Assembly (NCBI GenBank): GCA_963662155.1
Contig: OY759268.1
Location: 53,828,957 to 53,892,956 of the forward strand
Reading direction: 5' to 3'
From: Lamellibrachia columna
Taxonomy: Eukaryota; Annelida; Polychaeta; Sabellida; Siboglinidae
Length of the DNA stretch: 64,000 nucleotides
The position numbers and the translations under genes were made by a program. Each line of letters opens with the position of its first letter. The stretch's first letter is position 1. Of this stretch, positions 1-12,465 are shown in pieces. The notes under the pieces are model-generated. The model saw nothing but the letters and a program-made list of their open reading frames with translations, did no database searches and was not told where the DNA came from.

Positions 1-255
1 GTGCATGTGAAAATAGGTGGCGCAAAACTGTTTTGTTACTGTCTTCTAAATGTGTTTTTTTTCCTAGCAACAAGCGATAAGCAAGATCCGAATCATGCCG
101 GAGGGCACGTTTTGTGCATTTCTACGGAGGTGTGTAAAATAAAAACCTCATCGCTCATTTACTTTTAGAAAAATTAGTAAATGAGCCATAATTCGGCGTA
201 CATCGATATTAGGATATCGCAAAGGGTAAACCAAAGAGGACCAAACAAGTCACCT
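1..255. other. No recognisable gene
   Basis: Unique-looking sequence ahead of the first minisatellite. I see no convincing open frame, splice pair or transposon end. Confidence 0.5.
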
Positions 256-813
256 ATTGGTTTACTATGCTATTAGTTTACTATGCTATTAGTTTACTAT
301 GCTATTGGTTTACTATGCTATTAGTTTACTATGCTATTAGTTTACTATGCTATTAGTTTACTATGCTATTGGTTTACTATGCTATTGGTTTACTATGCTA
401 TTAGTTTACTATGCTATTGGTTTACTATTCTATTGGTTTACTATGCTATTAGTTTACTATGCTATTGGTTTACTATGCTATTGGTTTACTATGCTATTGG
501 TTTACTATGCTATTGGTTTACTATGATATTGGTTTACTATGCTATTAGTTTATTATGCTATTGGTTTACTATGCTATTAGTTTACTATGCTATTGGTTTA
601 CTATGCTATTAGTTTACTATGCTATTGGTTTACTATGCTATTAGTTTACTATGCTATTAGTTTACTATGCTATTAGTTTACTATGCTATTAGTTTACTAT
701 GCTATTGGTTTACTATGCTATTGGTTTACTATGCTATTGGTTTACTATGCTATTGGTTTACTATGCTATTAGTTTACTATGCTATTAGTTTACTATGCTA
801 TTGGTTTACTATA
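256..813. repeat. 16-bp minisatellite
   Basis: About 35 tandem copies of a 16-bp unit (consensus tttactatgctattgg, with a g/a variant near the end). Because 48 bp is three units and sixteen codons, long open frames run through it on the plus strand; these are repeat artefacts. It passes directly into the polypurine tract. Confidence 0.97.
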
Positions 814-2264
814 CTAAGAGGGATGGAGAAAGAGAGGGGGGGCAGGAAGAGAGAAGGAGAGGGAGAGAAATCGAGAGAGAGAGAGAGAGAGAGATAGAGG
901 GGGGACAGCGGGAAGGAAAGAGGGAGAGAAAGAGGGGGAGGGAGAGAAAGAGAGCGGGAAAGAGGCAGAGAGAAGGGGAAAGGGATGCAGGAGAGAAAGT
1001 GGAGAGATGGGGAGATATATAGAGGAAGAATGGGGGAGGGAGAGAGAGAGAGCCAAAGAGAGGACGGAGAGAGGGAAAGAGACAGAGAGAGGGCGGGAGA
1101 GATGGGGAGGGATATAGGAGAGGGGGAGAGAGGGGGCGAGAGAGAGAGAGAGAGAGAGGGGAAAGGAGACGGGGAGAGAGAAAGCGCGAGAGAGAAACAG
1201 AGGGAGAGAGGAACAGTGAGAGAGGGGGTAGAGGAGAGAGAGAAGGGGAGACGGAGGGAGAGAGAGGGGGAGAGGGAGAGAGAAGGAGAGGGAGAGAAAG
1301 CGAGAGAGAGGGGACAGAAGGAATGAGAGAGGGAGAGAGAGAGAGGGGGGGAGAGAAAGAGAGCAGGAGAGACGCAGAGAGAAGGGAAAGGGATGCAGGA
1401 CAGCAGTGGAGAGAGGGGGAGATATATGGGGAGAGGGAGGGAGAGAGAGAGCCACAGAGAGGAGGGAGAGAGGGAAAGAGACGGAGAGGGAAATATGGAT
1501 AGAGGGGAGAGGAAGAGAGATAGTAATAGAGTGAAAGAAGAGGAGAGGGAGAGTGAGGGGAGAGGGAGAAGGAGAGAGGGAAGAAATATGGAGGGAGATA
1601 GAAATATGCTACATGAGGGAGGGAGGCAGGGAGAGAGGGGAGAGAGAGAGAAGTGGTGTGAGAGAGAGGGGGTGAGAGAGAGGGAGAGGGGGAGATATAT
1701 AGGGGAAGAAAGCGAGAGAGAGAGAGGGTGAGATGGGTGAGATAGATGTGAGAGAGGGGGAGAGGGGAGACAGAGGGGGAAACATAGCGAGAGAGAGATT
1801 GAGAGATACAGAGAGAAGCTACACGAGGGAGGGAGGCAGGGTGAGAGGGGAGAGAGGGGGGAGAGACATGGGAGAGAAGGGAGAGAGAGAGAGTGAGAGA
1901 TAGAGAGAGAAGCTACACGAGGGAGGGAGGCAGGGAGAGAGGGGTGAGAGGGGAGAGAGGGGAATATACATGGGAGAAAAGGGAGAGAGAGAGAAAGTGA
2001 AAGAGAGAGAGTGTGTGTGTGAGATAGAGAGAGAAGCTACACGAGGGAGGGAGGCAGGGAGACATGGGAGAGAAGGGGGAGAGAGAGAGAGTGAGAGAGA
2101 TATACGGGGAGAGAGGCGGAGACAGAGCGAGAAAGATATATGCTATATAAGGGAGGGAGGCATTGAGAGAGGGGGAGAGACGGGGAGAGAAGGAGATGGG
2201 GAGAGAGAGGGATGAGACAGAGGGGAGGAGAGAGGGGAGATATAAAGGGGAGATGGAGTGAGTG

Positions 2265-2295
<31 letters not shown>

Positions 2296-2314
2296 GAGAG
2301 AGAGAGAGAGCAAG
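814..2314. repeat. Polypurine (GA-rich) tract with higher-order repeats
   Basis: The plus strand is almost entirely A and G for about 1.5 kb, mostly GAGA and GGGAGA. A longer module (agctacacgagggaggga, variants with 'tgctacatgaggg') recurs near 1604, 1816, 1911, 2031 and 2140, so this is a decayed complex satellite and not a plain dinucleotide run. Arg/Glu-rich and Ser/Leu-rich open frames here are compositional. Confidence 0.95.
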
Positions 2315-2465
2315 CTGTCATTGCACTGTTGTTTACAAACACATTGGACACTGCTCAAGGCACATGTCTCTAGAGAATAGTCAAGATCAGCCCTCTCACA
2401 GCCACAACTTACAGCAATTAATCAATAACTTCAAAGGGAGAGAGAGCACCAACCTGATCCTGGCT
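2315..2465 (+). repeat. Dispersed repeat, copy 1
   Basis: This block recurs in reverse complement at 27121-27274. Shared landmarks in order are ctgtcatt..cactgttgttt, ttggacactgctca, tcaagatcagccctctc, aattaatcaat and cttcaaagggagagag, ending gatcctggct. It has no coding signal and may be a SINE or MITE fragment of unknown class. Confidence 0.8.
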
Positions 2466-2545
2466 ATAGTTACCCAATACCTTATTATATGCACAATCTA
2501 TCCATGCACTAACGCATATTCCTGCTGAAGGTCAACTAAACCATT

Positions 2546-2595
2546 TTCGTACAATTGAGGATTCTTACCTCAATTGTACGAAATTGAGGTAAGAA
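2546..2595. other. Perfect hairpin with nested inverted copy
   Basis: The arms ttcgtacaattgagg (2546-2560) and cctcaattgtacgaa (2568-2582) pair perfectly over 15 bp around a 7-nt loop, attctta. The following aattgaggtaagaa (about 2582-2595) is in turn the reverse complement of the loop plus part of the second arm. This could be the core of a tiny foldback element; no target duplication is evident. Confidence 0.8.
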
Positions 2596-2985
2596 AAAAA
2601 TTTTACATTCTGTCTTCTGTCGATTTGTACAGCTGTAAGCCACACAGGAAATAACCATATTCGTTGTCCCACAACTGCCTCCAAAATGTGTATGTCTTGG
2701 AGAGTTTAACACTAATGCAAGATGCTCACTCCAGTATGAACAACCCAACTGCCCACACTTATAACACAACTGGTGGGACCACCCTCACCCAAATGATTAA
2801 TCAGTTTGGAGGCCATGTCCCAATAAGAACAAATGACAATGACAAATCTTTAAGTTAATTCGTTCCTGATGTCATCGTCACTGGCTACTAGCCGGATAAG
2901 TTAATTATACTTCTCTGGTAGCCACCTTATCTTCATAGCTTTTGTTTGCCTTATATTGTAAATGATGATGGTGAGGAGGAAATAA

Positions 2986-2987
<2 letters not shown>

Positions 2988-3035
<48 letters not shown>
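2988..3035. repeat. (TTAC)n microsatellite
   Basis: About 12 uninterrupted TTAC units. Read on the minus strand it is (GTAA)n/(TAAG)n, which resembles the tail of the RTE-like LINE fragments at 43.7 and 45.55 kb, but no LINE body is visible beside it. Confidence 0.95.
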
Positions 3036-3036
<1 letters not shown>

Positions 3037-3767
3037 TATGTTATACAACTATTTGTAACATGCTATGTTCACACTATAAACATTACTACCATATGTGTCA
3101 TGCAAGTGGATGCAACTGTTTCTGCCGTGCAATGAAATGCCGGCCAGTGGTCCACGCCCGCTTCACTGCAGTGAGCTGGCTTATAGCTCTTGTTTATAGG
3201 GGGGTGAGTAATGATGTTTATTCTATGGGTGCAGGTCAAATATTTCAGCCACATTGCTCTACTAACCTGAAGCATCTTTTATAATTCACCCATCTTATTC
3301 AAATTATATTTACATCTTTCGAACATTGGGCAATGCCAACTAATGCCATATTTCATTCATTCATGCATTATATCTACCATATTTATACCATAGTTGTATG
3401 TAGTTTTTTTGTGAAATCATCAGACAAGCTATTACATTATTTGATGTTTGATCTAGAATTGCTTTCGCCCTTGGTGAAATTTCATATGACTTTGTCATGT
3501 GATCGGCGAGAGGATGGAGGGTGATTAGCCTTCACCCATTAAGTATTTTGGATATCCACAACTTAAACTTTACCAGATCTAACCACTAAAGGCAATGCTT
3601 TCGATAATTTGAACACAAATACGCACTATGTTTGATTAAATCGACTGCGGATATTACATAAACTATTCACACACTACATACTAAGACATCATCGAATGTA
3701 CGTATACATAGTCCCCATATAGTCCTTTATGGTCCCCTACAGTCCACTACCGCCCCCAAACAGCCCC
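3036..3767. other. No recognisable gene
   Basis: Mixed-composition sequence with only short open frames that lack splice sites or recognisable motifs. Confidence 0.5.
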
Positions 3768-3772
3768 TGCAT

Positions 3773-3804
<32 letters not shown>

Positions 3805-3899
3805 GAGAGAGCTGGGATGAGAGAGAGAGGGGGGGTGAGAGAGACAGAGAGGGATATATGCTACAGGGGGAGGGAGGCAGAGAGAGATTAGGAGAGACG

Positions 3900-3942
<43 letters not shown>

Positions 3943-3958
3943 AAGAGAGAGAGAGCTT
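3768..3958. repeat. Second polypurine tract
   Basis: A GAGA-rich tract containing a version of the module in the 0.8-2.3 kb tract (atgctacagggggagggagg near 3857), so the two tracts share an origin. Confidence 0.92.
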
Positions 3959-5579
3959 GTCGCGTGCCCAACAACCGAAAAACTTGGATCAGACCGACGT
4001 ATAATAACAATTCAACCTTCAATGTAGCTAACTATTAGCTACTACTATTACTACTACTACTTGTAGCTAACTATTCGTTGTTAAACAATGCGTTCATTAA
4101 TAAATCAACCAATGTATATTATACAACATTGCTACTGCGACACCCAATGGCGCATGCTACTTCTGCGCGTCGTTGTCAAAGCAAAGCTGTTGTTCCAACG
4201 TCGTAGCAACATCAGCTGTGCGACAACAAAAGACGATCCCGCAGATCACGCCACAGACCGCCAAACGGCGGACGAGTTTATACACGTCTCACAGGCGGCT
4301 AGACTGTCTCACAAATATCTATAATGTAATTGTAACCAAATTCAAGTAATTGGCAAACAGGTTTTATGGCCGATCAGTTGCAGTTGTATTTCAGTCTACT
4401 GTAGGGGATTCTTACAGTCGTTCTGTCCGGCCATAATGTCTGTTGTCGTCATGACGACGTCCCGTCAACACCCACTACAGACTACACGTAACGCGTATAT
4501 GTGAATAGTTTTCAAGGACTACAGAACTCGCGTTAACAACAGTTCTTTACAAGTTTTCGCAAATTCTCACGGCTAGTCCTGTTCATAAAAAGGAATAACT
4601 ACTAATAGCTAAAATTACTGTCAAAACAAATTATTCCGCATAAGGGCCTACGATGCGTTCGATCTGAGTGAAGACCCTTTCTCGTGTATTTGTAATTGGT
4701 CAATAACACTTGGTTGACCGTGGCCTGGCAACACTTACCTGTAATCACACACGGATCCTGGGTCAGCACGTTTCTGGTGATACCCAATGTTACGTTTTCT
4801 AGAGCGACACGGCCCCGTGGAGAACAACGTCTGGTCTCTGTCTTGTCTCTGTGTTGACTCACCACAACAGGACTGTAGCTAGGTGATATGTATTTTATGC
4901 CAGTCACGTACTAGTTACTAAGTTACTAGTGAGTCACGCATGACCGCACACGACTTCGCTCACTGTCGTCAGCGTACGCCACGTTCCGCTTGGCTGGCCG
5001 TGGCGGCTCAAGAGTCGTGGTCACGTGATTACGCGCTGACAGTTATTTACAAATGTAGCTGTTAATATTTTAGTGGCTCACACTTTTCCAACTTAGGTAG
5101 GATGGGGTAATTTAGAACACATTACGATAACACCTGATGAGATAGGGTAGGGTGGGCAAGGAGCCCCGTAAGGGAACATGGCTATTGCTATTCATAAACT
5201 TATTATTTTGAAGTACCCGTGCCGCCATACGATTGTTGTGTGGTTATATGTAATGCCAAAACATTAATGACGATTGACAACACTGACTTATGTAGTCATT
5301 AATTAAATATATTGTCCAGGGGGGCGGGCGTCTTACCACAGGCCTGGGTCAAGATGCCTCCTCCGTCTGCTGAGTGTTTACTGACAACGGAAGAACGTCT
5401 TTCGTGTCGCCGAAGTCTCGCTCAATGTCGCCGACGACTGATTGTCTGATCTAATCTCGCCGGTAAACAACGTGGTCCGTGTGAACATGCGATGTTCGTA
5501 CTGACAGTCGGCACGCGAGTCGCCTGTCGCGTGTCGCTTGTTGACTTGGCGTAGTTCCATGATAGACGCAGTGTCTCGG
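3959..5579. other. No recognisable gene
   Basis: No open frame here shows protein-family motifs or convincing exon borders. A tract near 5098-5170 (gtaggatggggtaatttaga..) resembles a DNA-transposon terminus in style but I cannot pair it with another end. Confidence 0.45.
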
Positions 5580-7060
5580 GAGAGCGCGCAGGCACGCTTT
5601 GAGGGAGGAACCGTATGACTGGTAGGGACGACGGTTTGAGGGAGGGGCCGTGTGACTGGTAGGGGCGACGGTTTGAGGGAGGGACCGTATGACTGGTAGG
5701 GGCGACGGTTTGAGGGAGGGACCGTATGACTGGTAGGGGCGACGGTTTGAGGGAGGGACCGTATGACTGGTAGGGATGACGCTTTGAGGGAGGACCGTAT
5801 GACTGGTAGGGATGACGCTTTGAGGGAGGGACCGTATGACTGGTAGGGGCGACGCTTTGAGGGAGGGACCGTATGACTGGTAGGGATGACGCTTTGAGGG
5901 AGGGACTGTATGACTGGTAGGGACGACGCTTTGAGGTAGGGACCGTATGACTGGTAGGGACGACGCTTTGAGGGAGGGACCGTATGACTGGTAGGGGCGA
6001 CGGTTTGAGGGAGGGACCGTATGACTGGTAGGGACGACGGTTTGAGGGAGGGACCGTATGACTGGTAGGGACGACGCTTTGAGGGAGGGACCGTATGACT
6101 GGTAGGGGCGACGGTTTGAGGGAGGGACCGTATGACTGGTAGGGATGACGCTTTGAGGGAGGGACCGTATGACTGGTAGGGGCGACGCTTTGAGGGAGGG
6201 ACCGTATGACTGGTAGGGATAACGCTTTGAGGGAGGGACTGTATGACTGGTAGGGACGACGCTTTGAGGTAGGGACCGTATGACTGGTAGGGACGACGCT
6301 TTGAGGGAGGGACCGTATGACTGGTAGGGGCGACTGTTTGAGGGAGGGACCGTATGACTGGTAGGGGCGACGGTTTGAGGGAGGGACCGTATGACTGGTA
6401 CGGGCGACGCTTTGAGGGAGGTACCGTATGACTGGTAGGGGCGACGGTTTGAGGGAGAGACCGTATGACTGGTAGGGGCGACGCTTTGAGGGAGGTACCG
6501 TATGACTGGTAGGGGCGACTGTTTGAGGGAGGGACCGTATGACTGGTAGGGGCGACGGTTTGAGGGAGGGACCGTATGACTGGTAGGGGCGACGCTTTGA
6601 GGGAGGTACCGTATGACTGGTAGGAGCGACGGTTTGAGGAGGGACCGTATGACTGGTAGGGGCGACTGTTTGAGGGAGGGACCGTATGACTGGTAGGGGC
6701 GACGGTTTGAGGGAGGGACCGTATGACTGGTAGGGGCGACGCTTTGAGGGAGGTACCGTATGACTAGTAGGGGCGACGGTTTGAGGGAGGGACCGTATGA
6801 TTGGTAGGGGCGACGGTTTGAGGGAGGACCGTATGACTGGTAGGGGCGACGGTTTGAGGGAGGGACCGTATGACTGGTTGGGACGACGCTTTGAGGGAGG
6901 TACCGTATGACTGGTAGGGGTGACGGTTTGAGGGAGGGACCGTATGATTGGTAGGGGCGACGGTTTGAGGGAGGGACCGTATGACTGGTAGGGGCGACGG
7001 TTTGAGGGAGGACCGTATGACTGGTAGGGGCGACGCTTTGAGGGAGGGACCTTATGACTG
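5580..7060. repeat. 37-bp minisatellite
   Basis: About 40 copies of a 37-bp unit (gacggtttgagggaggga + ccgtatgactggtaggggc), with some 36-bp variants. Three units make 111 bp, which explains a 559-codon open frame on the minus strand (period 37 residues, Ser/Pro-rich). I regard that frame as non-coding: it is only periodic. Confidence 0.97.
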
Positions 7061-7194
7061 TTTAATAACGAGTATACAGGGTGGGCCAAAATGATGTGCA
7101 ACGTTTAAAATAAATAAGTTATGTTTATTGTTGAGTAGCATAAAGAAGATGTCCACAAGTTTTCTTACGCATAGAATTGTGATCATCACAGATA

Positions 7195-8505
7195 ATTGTT
7201 TTGACCCACAGTGAACTTACTAGAGACTTACTTGTTCTGATCCACAGTGAACTTACTAGAGACTTACTTGTTCTGACCCACAGTAAACTTACTAGAGACT
7301 TACTTGTTCTGACCCACAGTGAACTTACTAGAGACTTACTTGTTCTGACCCACAGTGAACTTACTAGAGACTTACTTGTTCTGACCCACAGTGAACTTAC
7401 TAGATACTTACTTGTTCTGACCAACACAGTGAACTTACTAGAGACTTACTTGTTCTGACCAACACAGTGAACTTACTAGAGACTTACTTGTTCTGATCCA
7501 CAGTGAACTTACTAGAGATTTATTTGTTCTGACCCACAGTGAACTTACAAGAGACTTACTTGTTCTGACCCACAGTGAACTTACTAGATACTTACTTGTT
7601 CTGACCCACAGTGAACTTACTAAAGACTTACTTGTTCTGACCCACAGTGAACTTACTAGAGACTTTCTTGTTCTGACCCGCAGTGAACTTACTAGAGACT
7701 TACTTGTTCTGACCCACAGTGAACTTACTAGGGACTTACTAGAGACTTACTTGTTCTGACCCACAGGGAACTTACTAGAGACTTACTTGTTCTGACACAC
7801 AGTGAACTTACTAGAGACTTACTTGTTCTGACCCACATTGAACTTACTGAAGATTTATTTGTTCTGACCCACAGTGAACTTACAAGAGACTTACTTGTTC
7901 TGACCCACAGTGAACTTACTAGAGACTTACTTGTTCTGACCCACAGTGAATTTACTAGAGACTTACTTGTTCTGACCCACAGTGAACTTACTAGAGACTT
8001 ACTTGTTCTGACCCACAGTGAACTTACTAGATACTTACTTGTTCTGACCCACAGTGAACTTACTAGGGACTTACTTGTTCTGACCCACAGTGAACTTACT
8101 AGAGACTTACTTGTTCTGACCCACAGTGAACTTACTAGATACTTACTTGTTCTGACACACAGTGAACTTACTAGAGACTTACTTGTTCTGACCCACATTG
8201 AACTTACTAGAGAATTACTTGTTCTGACCCACAGTGAACTTACTAGATACTTACTTGTTCTGACCCACAGTGAACTTACTAGATACTTACTTGTTCTGAC
8301 CAATAGTGAACTTACTAGAGACTTACTTGTTCTGACACACAGTGAACTTACTAGATACTTACTTGTTCTGACCCACAGTGAACTTACTAGAGACTTACTT
8401 GTTCTGACCCACAGTGAACTTACTAGATACTTACTTGTTCTGACCCACAGTGAACTTACTAGATACTTACTTGTTCTGACCAACAGTGAACTTACTAGAG
8501 ACGGT
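7195..8505. repeat. 36-bp minisatellite
   Basis: About 36 copies of ttctgacccacagtgaactt + actagagacttacttg. As 36 bp equals 12 codons, both strands carry long periodic open frames (12-residue repeats). Copies differ by point changes, a few 2-bp insertions and one partial duplication near 7740. Confidence 0.97.
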
Positions 8506-8919
8506 GACGGAGCAGCACAAGTAATCGTACGGGGGGGGGGTGCACTTCGCAAAGTACCATTTAATATTTATTTCACTCGCCTTAAATTTGGGGACTATGT
8601 TCTATGTCGTTGCAGTCAGTTGTCACTCTGTTTTAGACAAATCAAACAATTGGTCTATTGTTTTGTACACGATTACGTAAACAATGCATTCGTCGTCATC
8701 GAACGTGCGCAGTTGAGAATGGCAGTGGGAAACCGCGAAACTACCCAAGGTTGGTTATCACTAAACTGGTGCGGAAGAAAGTGAAGCAAATTGACCGACG
8801 ATACGCGTCAAGCATCTATAGGTTATTTATAGAACATAGAATGTATGGATACACGTGAAACCGACGTGGAGTCTCAATATTCGTAGAGTGTGTGCGCGCT
8901 TGTGCCCGATGTACGGAAT
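8506..8919. other. No recognisable gene
   Basis: Contains a G run at about 8531-8540. A 66-codon plus-strand frame here has no family motif. Confidence 0.45.
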
Positions 8920-9135
8920 GAACAGCTCAGATGCAAAGGACGTGTTAACGGCTCGATGTACAGCCCCGATGTAACGGACGTGTTGACGGTTGAATGTACA
9001 GCCCAGATGTAGCGGACGTGTTGACAGTTAAATATACAGGCCAGATGTAACGGACGTGTTGACGGCTGAATGTACAGCCCAGATGTAGCGGATGTGTTGA
9101 CAGTTGACTGTACAGCCCCGATGCTACGGACGTGT
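8920..9135. repeat. 38-bp minisatellite, about 5 copies
   Basis: Unit gatgtaacggacgtgttgac + ggttgaatgtacagccca, with moderate divergence between copies. Confidence 0.88.
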
Positions 9136-9269
9136 TGACATTGGTCGAATCTCCCCGTGCTGTCTCTCACTCACAGGGCTGTAGTCTTCGGCTTGTTGAC
9201 TGTCAACTAACTGAGAGAGATAACTGCGACAGACATGTGTTACGTCACAGTTCAAGTGTTCGTGTTGGC

Positions 9270-9535
9270 CGAATGTTGTCGTAGTCGTCGTCATCGTTGT
9301 TGATGTCGTTACCGCCGTCGTCGTTGTTGCCGTCGTTGTACTTTGTGTTTGTTGTTGTCGTCGGCATCGTCGTTGTTGCTCCCGTCGACATAGTTGTAGG
9401 TGTCACTGTTGTTGTTGCTTTTGTTGTTGTTATCGTCATCGTTTGCAATGTCGTCTTTGTTGTTGTAGGTGTCGCTGTCGTCGCTGTCGTCGTTGTTGTT
9501 GTTGTTGTTGTTGATGATGTTATTGCTACTACCAA
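9270..9535. repeat. Imperfect (GTT/GTC)n trinucleotide tract
   Basis: Long interrupted runs of GTT, GTC and GTA triplets. The minus strand encodes poly-Thr/Asn and the plus strand poly-Val/Leu, both compositional. I see no flanking exon. Confidence 0.9.
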
Positions 9536-9906
9536 TTAATGTCGTTACTTACGCTGAGTGGGAATTTCGGCCTCCGATGTCACTGTCGGTGCTGCCGCTC
9601 CCAAAGCCGCTGGTGGCCGGGGTCAGGGCGCGCGTGGTCATGGGGTGGCTGCCAATGTAGTTGTTGGCACAGTCCCCCCCCCCCCTCCTGGGGTTATGCC
9701 CGGGCAATGGAGGTGAGGCTGGTGCGGAGCAACGCGGCAGCACCAACTGCTGGGTCGCCATTACACCCGTTAGCTGTTGGACAGTTACCCCCCTCGTTGC
9801 GGTTGTTGCTGGTGCATTACCCCCCACCCGCTACGCGCGTCTCTGGCTACTGTCAGTGTCCGAGGTGCTGTAATCCATTTATAAACATATACCACTATAG
9901 TTAGAA
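9536..9906. other. No recognisable gene
   Basis: GC-richer stretch with Pro/Arg-rich open frames in several registers and no family motif. It lies just past the 3' end of the broken Gypsy pol reading frame. Confidence 0.4.
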
Positions 9907-10833
9907 CTAGTCGCTATACGGGGATGGAGGAGTAATCTTACGACCACGCCGCCTGGTCTTCGACAGGGTTCTTTCATCCTCCAGGGTCACTGTCACTTCA
10001 TCGCCAACAGTTGTTTGGATGGGCGAAAACAATGCCCCAAATCCATCCAACAATTCATCAACAATTGTCACATCTGTGGTTGGGCGTGAGGTTGTGAGGA
10101 TTATACGTCGCTTCCTCCTCGCCAGAGGGGGATGTCCCGATCGTTACATATACGAAGCTTGTCATGATGTTTGACATACTCCCTATTTCGACTAGCTAAT
10201 CGATACAGGGGTGAAGAGATTACCTCCGACACTATTAGCGGACCCTTCCATACTGACAGAAGCTTCTTGCTCTGTCCTACTACGGTGATGGAATGTCGAA
10301 TGTAAACTAAATCGCCCACATCGAATTTTCTTTCTCCATTTGGTGCCCTTGAATCAAAATCTTTCTTGTTACGACAGTGGACCATCAGACACATGACCCA
10401 CGGCACGTGTTTCCACAACTAGTCGACAGTCCATATGCATATAAGGCCAGAAGAAGCTGTTTATCACCGTAGCATACATCTTATCACGACTCCAGTGTCC
10501 CCCGATATGTTGGTCACGGGTCAGAGAGAGAACTTCCTGCTTCATTGAGTGGAGAACTATATCAGCCTTTAGTGCAACCAACCCGGTGTCCCCTTCCAAC
10601 GGTAATACAGGACTCCGTGCAGCAGGCGGAGTTGTTCCGTGCAGTTCCACACAGCCCGAGTAGCCATCCCCTGGGGTTGGAAGTAATTTTTGTGTTGGGG
10701 ATTCCCCCTCTAGCCATTTAATTCTCAAGAATTGTATGCGGGCAGTGTCTGAGTACCCCCTGCAGGGGGTACTCTTCCATAATGTGCATGGGTTAGCTGA
10801 TGAGTATTCACATAGGCGTAAGGTGTGTGTCAT
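9907..10833 (-). pseudogene. Broken Gypsy (Ty3-type) pol: integrase remnant
   Basis: Read on the minus strand, the first part (10833 to about 10400) carries the start of an integrase HHCC zinc-binding domain (DQHIGGHWSRDKMYATV.. FFWP). The DDE catalytic core that should follow is missing. The next frame resumes in the integrase C-terminal region: a basic linker, then FDVGDLVYIRH, KGPLIVSEVISS and YVKHHDKLR, typical of the SH3-like module before the end of pol. A second frameshift near 10110 leads into an acidic then basic tail ending at 9907. The element has therefore lost the integrase core and at least two reading-frame continuities. No LTR was found on either side. Confidence 0.8.
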
Positions 10834-10886
10834 ATATTACATAATGACTATTGCATATGTAAATAAACGGGCTAACCAAATTAAAT

Positions 10887-11456
10887 ATATACTCTAATAA
10901 CATCTACATCATATATACTCTATAACATCTACATCATATATACTCTAATAACATCTACATCATATATACTATAATAACATCTACATCATATATACTCTAA
11001 TAACATCTACATCATATATACTCTAATAACATCTACATCATATATACTCTAATAACATCTACATCATATATACTATAATAACATCTACGTCATATATACT
11101 CTATAACATCTACATCATATATACTCTAATAACATCTACATCATATATACTCTAATAACATCTATATCATATATACTATAATAACATCTACATCATATAT
11201 ACTCTAATAACATCTACATCATATATACTCTAATAACATCTACATCATATATACTCTAATAACATCTACATCATATATACTCTAATAACATCTACATCAT
11301 ATATACTCTAATAACATCTACATCATATATACTCTAATAACATCTACATCATATATACTCTAATAACATCTACATCATATATACTCTAATAACATCTACA
11401 TCATATATACTCTAATAACATCTACATCATATATACTCTATAACATCTACATCATG
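10887..11456. repeat. 24-bp minisatellite, AT-rich
   Basis: About 24 copies of atatactctaataacatcta + catc. A few units lack 'aat' (ctctataac), and the array is very homogeneous. Confidence 0.97.
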
Positions 11457-12465
11457 CCATCACGTTATGTAAATTAAGTTACTAACGGGGCATGTCCACA
11501 CACGCCTATCATGCTACGCGGATATGCCCCAAACGACCGGCGAGGGAAGATTTCCAATTTTCCCAAACACGCGGTCTATGACGATAACGTTTATTTGTGC
11601 AACGACAACACTAATGACACACATTCCAAAAATGCATAAACACATTTATATGGTTATATTATCGAGAGTGTGGGTTACGTATCAATATATTATGTTTACA
11701 ATTACATAAGATTCTGCAAAAACAACATTTTAGTTTATATTTTCTTACCGACACAAATGAGTTCAATTCGCGGGTTTAGATGCTCGATGTATGAGTTAAA
11801 TGCTAGAACACAGGTTTGAAGCCAAATACTTGGCGGTGTGGTCAATGACGGGGTGTCTGGATATGCCCCACCTTCCCTTACTCCGCTTACAGCTAAACTG
11901 GCATTGGTGCGGTGCGTGACGTCAACAGCGAGTCAAAAATAAAATAAGTGATTAAAGGTTATCCAAAACTATTGCTGTGTGGTGCCAACTCATATGTACA
12001 GCTGAATGAACCAAAACTATTGCTGTGTGGGGCCCACTCGTCTATACAGCTGAATTAACCAAAACTATTGCTGTGTGGGGCCAACTCGTCTGTACAGCTG
12101 AACGAACCGAGGCAAATGAAGTGGGGCTGAATGGAATTGCCTAATAAGCTTCGAGCGGCGGTAAGTGAATTCGGGAAGGAACAAATTAAAAGGACCTGCC
12201 TTTTTAATGGTAATCGCGTTTATAACAGGATTAACAGAACTTAACCGAGCGTATGTGATTAACACAAAACATATTCAGCATATTGGTGACATCTTGCCGG
12301 TGGGTATCGTGAAGTTTTAGAATGCTTGATCACGTTTTTCACGCAAACAATCAACTGTAGTCTGACCCCTTACAACATGGGCCCGTTACAGCCGTTAGTG
12401 CGACATAGTATGTGGAATAGGTAACTATTTTACCATTTCTTGTTACCCCATTTTCGCCCATGAAA
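11457..12465. other. Intergenic; contains a 48-bp triple repeat
   Basis: No gene recognised. At about 11967-12113 three tandem copies of a 48-bp unit (ccaaaactattgctgtgtgg.. tacagctgaa) are visible. Confidence 0.6.

Noticed and set aside
5422..7101. 559-codon open frame on the minus strand (Ser/Pro-rich, 37-residue period)
   Set aside because: It is wholly explained by a 37-bp tandem repeat; three units equal 37 codons. No flanking coding sequence or start context.
5422..8505. CRISPR-like array
   Set aside because: Units are contiguous, with no unique spacers between repeats. The context is a eukaryotic genome with introns.
7728..8552. 274-codon minus frame with 12-residue repeats
   Set aside because: The repeat unit is 36 bp, a multiple of three, so any stop-free unit gives a long frame.
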